DNA from: an uncultured Peptococcaceae bacterium
GTDB lineage: Bacteria; Bacillota; Dehalobacteriia; UBA7702
NCBI GenBank assembly: GCA_937919295.1
Contig: CALFRX010000351.1
Coordinates: forward strand, 1 to 8,610
DNA length: 8,610 nt
Direction: 5' to 3'
A program made the translations under genes and the position numbers. Positions 6,230 through 8,610 of this stretch are shown piece after piece (position 1 is the stretch's first letter; each line of letters begins with the position of its first letter). The notes beneath the pieces were generated by a model that saw nothing but the letters and a program-made list of their open reading frames with translations, was not told where the DNA came from and did no database searches.

Positions 6230-6964
6230 TCACTCACCCTTTATTTTTTTATACAGGCGGTAAAGCAGCATTACCATCTGCTCTCTGGTGCAATATGCTT
6301 TGTACTGCTTATTGCCGTTGGCGTCGCCGATGATGAGCTTGTTTGCTTCGGCCCACGCTCTTTCTTCCTTACTCCAAGCCGAGGCTTTTTTCGCATTCAG
6401 ACGAGCAAGATAGTTTTCCATCAGCCGGTCAAACTGTTTCTGGGTCATTTCGTCTTCCTCCTTTTCCGTAGCCATGATTTTCATTGTTTCAATCACGGAC
6501 GGATCTATCTTAAAATAGCTGTAAAAATCATTACCGACATTACTGCTATGATCACTTCTCTCGTCTCCGCGGTAACTGCCCGTTGCCCTCATATCAACAT
6601 GGGTAGCATTGGCGGATATATAGCCAATCCCTTTAAAGCCCAATGTCTGACAAAGGCAGCAAATTTTTTTGGCGTCAACGGTCACGCCGTCTTTTTTTAC
6701 GATGATATCCGCTGCCGTTCCTTCTATATGTTGGCTTTTTGACGCGCCGCCGATCTTTCTGTTATAGGCATCGGTACGATAGCCGCTGTTGATCATAATG
6801 GTAAAGCCGCCGTAAAATCGCAGCTCCTCTAACCTTTGCATCAGTTCCGTGGAATACAAAACCATGTCGCTCCCGTCTTTGCAGCGCATTTCACCCAAGG
6901 TAAAATGATTACTGACCGGATAATCGGCGCCGAGTTTTGATATATACGCTATTTTCGCACTCAT
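6230..6964 (-). CDS. M15 (Peptidase_M15_3) peptidoglycan peptidase with SLH-like C-terminal region, probable endolysin
   Basis: This 244-aa protein has an M15-type zinc D,D- or L,D-carboxy/endopeptidase domain at residues 17-135. Visible motifs are NHFTLGEM at the start of the domain, SGYRTDAYN (60-68), SQHIEGTAAD (77-86, the S-x-H-x-x-G-x-A-x-D signature with H79 and D86), and HVDMR with H122 and D124. There is no signal peptide, so export must depend on a holin. Residues 195-240 (WSKEERAWAEANKLIIG...CTREQMVMLLYRLY) match the pattern of S-layer-homology-like repeats that often form the wall-binding end of phage lysins. The ATG is preceded by AAGGA at suitable distance. Three membrane-protein genes follow, which makes this the likely lysis enzyme. 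A virion-borne role remains possible given the fibre gene upstream. Confidence 0.92.
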   Translation of the reverse strand: MSAKIAYISKLGADYPVSNHFTLGEMRCKDGSDMVLYSTELMQRLEELRFYGGFTIMINSGYRTDAYNRKIGGASKSQHIEGTAADIIVKKDGVTVDAKKICCLCQTLGFKGIGYISANATHVDMRATGSYRGDERSDHSSNVGNDFYSYFKIDPSVIETMKIMATEKEEDEMTQKQFDRLMENYLARLNAKKASAWSKEERAWAEANKLIIGDANGNKQYKAYCTREQMVMLLYRLYKKIKGE

Positions 6965-6980
6965 CTTTTATCCTTCCCTC

Positions 6981-7247
6981 TTAGTCTTTTATCGCGCCCA
7001 AATTATCGATTTGCTCCTGTATTAAGATCAACTGCGCATGTAATTCTTCGAGTGTTGGTTCTGCTGGCTGTTGAGCGATAATCCCGTTAATATATTCTTG
7101 CGTTGCCCCCTCAACCCACTTTTCTCCGTCCCACTTTGGCTTATATAGCCCCTGCGCGGGTTCAACGTCAAGGCCAGTTTCCGTTTCTGGGTCAAAGATA
7201 AAATCATCACGCAGGAAGTCCCCGCTTTTATTTGTTATTCGTAACAT
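6981..7247 (-). CDS. Small fibre-associated protein, possible tail fibre assembly or tip protein
   Basis: This 88-aa soluble protein starts with a beta-rich half, carries GLYKPKWDGEKWVEG (33-47) in the middle, and ends in a probable coiled coil (65-83, LEELHAQLILIQEQIDNLG). Small phage proteins with a W-[DN]-G-x-x-WVE motif and a helical end are common directly after fibre genes and are sometimes called tail fibre assembly or XkdX/XkdW-region proteins. Which one applies here cannot be decided from sequence alone. The ATG has a near-ideal TAGGAGGTAA, whose TAG is the stop codon of the fibre gene. Expression is therefore tied to the fibre, which fits a chaperone or accessory role. Confidence 0.7.
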   Translation of the reverse strand: MLRITNKSGDFLRDDFIFDPETETGLDVEPAQGLYKPKWDGEKWVEGATQEYINGIIAQQPAEPTLEELHAQLILIQEQIDNLGAIKD

Positions 7248-7250
7248 AAA

Positions 7251-7260
7251 TTACCTCCTA
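7251..7260 (-). promoter_or_regulatory. Strong ribosome binding site containing the fibre stop codon
   Basis: The minus strand reads TAGGAGGTAA three bases before the ATG of the 88-aa gene. It is almost fully complementary to the 16S rRNA tail, and its first three bases are the TAG stop of the preceding fibre gene. It is the strongest site in the window. Confidence 0.8.
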
Positions 7261-8610
7261 ATCCACAAAGAAGGATATGGAGTCGATTTGTATATAAGAA
7301 TTAAATTCGTAAATATAAACCTCTCCTGTTGCAAGAGCATACGCTTTACCATGTGTTCCAGAAGATGTATAACAAGCAAACCCAACTCGTTTCGATGGAC
7401 GATAGCCAACGGGTAGAGTAAACGCCACTGTTCCAGCCGTGCCTCCTGATAAACGCCCAAAAAGATGCACAATCCCAAATTCATCTTTGCGATAACGAAC
7501 CGGCATATTTGTCGCATCTGCTTGTGTCCAACTGTTTAACAGTGTCGGCGTTATCCATGCTTCTTGTGCTTTGTTGGCTTTGGCATTGTATAGCGTTTTG
7601 ATGGGTAACAACTCCTGTGTACCATCAAACCATGAGTTGGGAAAAGCGGATAAGAGGGCGTCCATTCCGGCGGCAGTCGGTTCGTTGCCTGCGCCGAATG
7701 TGGCGGTGAGATTTATAACGATGGGATTGGTTAACTGCATTTCTTTTCCGTTTGCCGTTGCAGAGTCGGCATAAACGTGATGGATGCGAAATGTACCGGA
7801 TGTGGACGTTGCCGTAACGACTGCGGAATAATCATTCCATATGTTTGCAATAGGAGAAGTAATCGTTTTATATTTGATACCATTATCTAATTTCAAGTCA
7901 ATGGACACACAATCACTGTTTGTCAATCGCACTTTTTGCCTTACGTAATACTTGTCATCGGCTTTAATGGTTAATAACTGTGTTACATATGGATAATGAA
8001 TGGTGCCATTGCCAATATTACTTAATACACCGTTACTAACAGTATTGGTGCTGTTATTGTTTAGCCACCCAACCGTACCATTACTAAAATCTCCATTTGT
8101 TAATAGGTTTGTCGCGGGAACTTTATCGGCTTTTCCACTGATGTCCTGTTCTTTGCCGTTGTAAACCGTAAATGTTGACGTCGTTCCATCCGTCATAGTT
8201 ATAGTATATGTATCGGTTGTCCCAGGTGCTCCTGTACCGCCGGACTTTGCAACCCCCCTGATACCGTTGCCTACATCTCCTTTTTCCCCTTTGCCTACAT
8301 CTCCTTTTTCCCCTTTCAGGGAAGACAAAAAGTCCTCTTCCGTCCCGCAAAAACCGTGTTTCACGGCAATGGCGTAGGCGGAAAGATAGTATCCTTTTTC
8401 TATGCATTTACCATCGCCGGGCTGATAGTTTTCCACGTACCACTTGTTAAAACTGCCAAAAAAACTGTTAAACAGCGTCATCGTATTCTGATATTTACCA
8501 TATTCGCCGTTGGCAAAGTCGATCATCGCCATGAGATACGTATAGTAAATTTTATGATGTGGCGGCGCGATGAGGGGCTCGCTATTGCTGCCGTCAAAGG
8601 TGACGGTGGC
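7258..8610 (-). CDS. Tail fibre / receptor-binding protein with collagen-like repeats, 5' end outside the window
   Basis: The frame is open from the right edge, 26 codons above the first ATG at 8532. That ATG has no ribosome binding site, and the upstream residues (EPLIAPPHHKIYYTYL) run naturally into MAMIDFANGEYGKYQNT, so the real start lies outside. Numbered from that ATG: residues 46-72 form a helical unit (SAYAIAVKHGFCGTEEDFLSS), 74-103 are short collagen-like Gly-x-y repeats (GEKGDVGK twice), and 106-126 hold a beta hairpin (TYTITMTDGTTSTFTVYNG). Residues 142-305 resemble a carbohydrate-binding jelly roll (NLLTNGDFSNGTVGW at the start, FGAGNEPTAAGMDALLSAFP and WFDG at the end). Residues 325-424 are a beta-rich tip. 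The protein is probably the trimeric adsorption fibre. GC falls to about 34% at 7861-8100, which suggests exchange of this part. Confidence 0.88.
   Translation of the reverse strand, partial: ATVTFDGSNSEPLIAPPHHKIYYTYLMAMIDFANGEYGKYQNTMTLFNSFFGSFNKWYVENYQPGDGKCIEKGYYLSAYAIAVKHGFCGTEEDFLSSLKGEKGDVGKGEKGDVGNGIRGVAKSGGTGAPGTTDTYTITMTDGTTSTFTVYNGKEQDISGKADKVPATNLLTNGDFSNGTVGWLNNNSTNTVSNGVLSNIGNGTIHYPYVTQLLTIKADDKYYVRQKVRLTNSDCVSIDLKLDNGIKYKTITSPIANIWNDYSAVVTATSTSGTFRIHHVYADSATANGKEMQLTNPIVINLTATFGAGNEPTAAGMDALLSAFPNSWFDGTQELLPIKTLYNAKANKAQEAWITPTLLNSWTQADATNMPVRYRKDEFGIVHLFGRLSGGTAGTVAFTLPVGYRPSKRVGFACYTSSGTHGKAYALATGEVYIYEFNSYIQIDSISFFVD
8267..8314 (-). repeat. Exact 24-bp tandem repeat, two copies, in the collagen-like segment
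   Basis: The 24 bases at 8267-8290 recur without change at 8291-8314, in frame. Each copy encodes the eight-residue collagen-like unit GEKGDVGK (the last residue of the downstream unit is N at the array edge). Identity at synonymous positions points to recent duplication or slippage. Confidence 0.9.

Noticed and set aside
4418..6742. Several plus-strand open frames of 150-170 codons opposite the fibre, 130-aa and M15 genes
   Set aside because: They lie opposite well-supported minus-strand genes, lack ribosome binding sites and show no recognisable motifs.
7251..7517. Alternative minus-strand frame of 88 codons at the 3' end of the right-hand fibre gene
   Set aside because: It overlaps a frame with clear fibre-domain content, and its low-complexity composition looks like a shadow frame.
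144..8610. CRISPR array, tRNA, riboswitch or insertion sequence
   Set aside because: No spaced direct repeats, tRNA-like cloverleaf, long intergenic leader, transposase or terminal inverted repeats were seen; intergenic gaps on the minus strand are at most about 17 bases.

Overview
This window is a late-gene segment of a tailed bacteriophage or prophage, most likely from a low-to-medium GC Bacillota host (Clostridia or a relative). The reasons are strong AGGAGG ribosome binding sites, a phi LC3-type holin, an M15_3 peptidase with an SLH-like tail, and collagen-like fibre repeats. The host assignment is inference. No capsid, terminase or integrase gene is visible, so prophage versus free phage cannot be settled here.

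Eleven genes on the minus strand form one tightly packed, unidirectional transcription unit that is read from 8610 down to 144. Gaps are at most 17 bases, and many stop codons overlap the next start or ribosome binding site. In transcription order they are: a tail fibre/receptor-binding protein with collagen-like repeats, running off the right edge (8610-7258); an 88-aa fibre-associated protein; an M15 peptidase with an SLH-like tail (probable endolysin); three small membrane proteins (95, 61 and 69 aa, the last a phi LC3-type holin); a 283-aa beta-rich fibre or spike; a 130-aa protein; a 648-aa beta-rich virion protein; a 353-aa helical protein; and a 372-aa M23 metallopeptidase with long basic extensions.

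A convergent plus-strand gene ends at 113. A near-perfect palindromic hairpin (113-140) fills the space between its stop and the end of the M23 gene. The plus-strand fragment has very high GC at third codon positions, so it may be host or early-region DNA at the edge of the phage late operon.

Functionally the window holds a lysis cassette (M15 plus membrane proteins) embedded among virion genes. Downstream of it is a block (fibre, 130 aa, 648 aa, 353 aa, M23) that I recall as recurring in Bacillota prophages and mostly annotated hypothetical. My reading is that this block forms a tail or DNA-entry apparatus, with the M23 enzyme opening peptidoglycan at infection and the M15 enzyme acting at lysis. 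That division of labour is inference. Three sequence oddities stand out: a perfect 28-bp palindrome inside the fibre gene, an exact 24-bp tandem repeat in the collagen-like segment, and a sharp GC drop in the receptor-binding part of the first tail gene.
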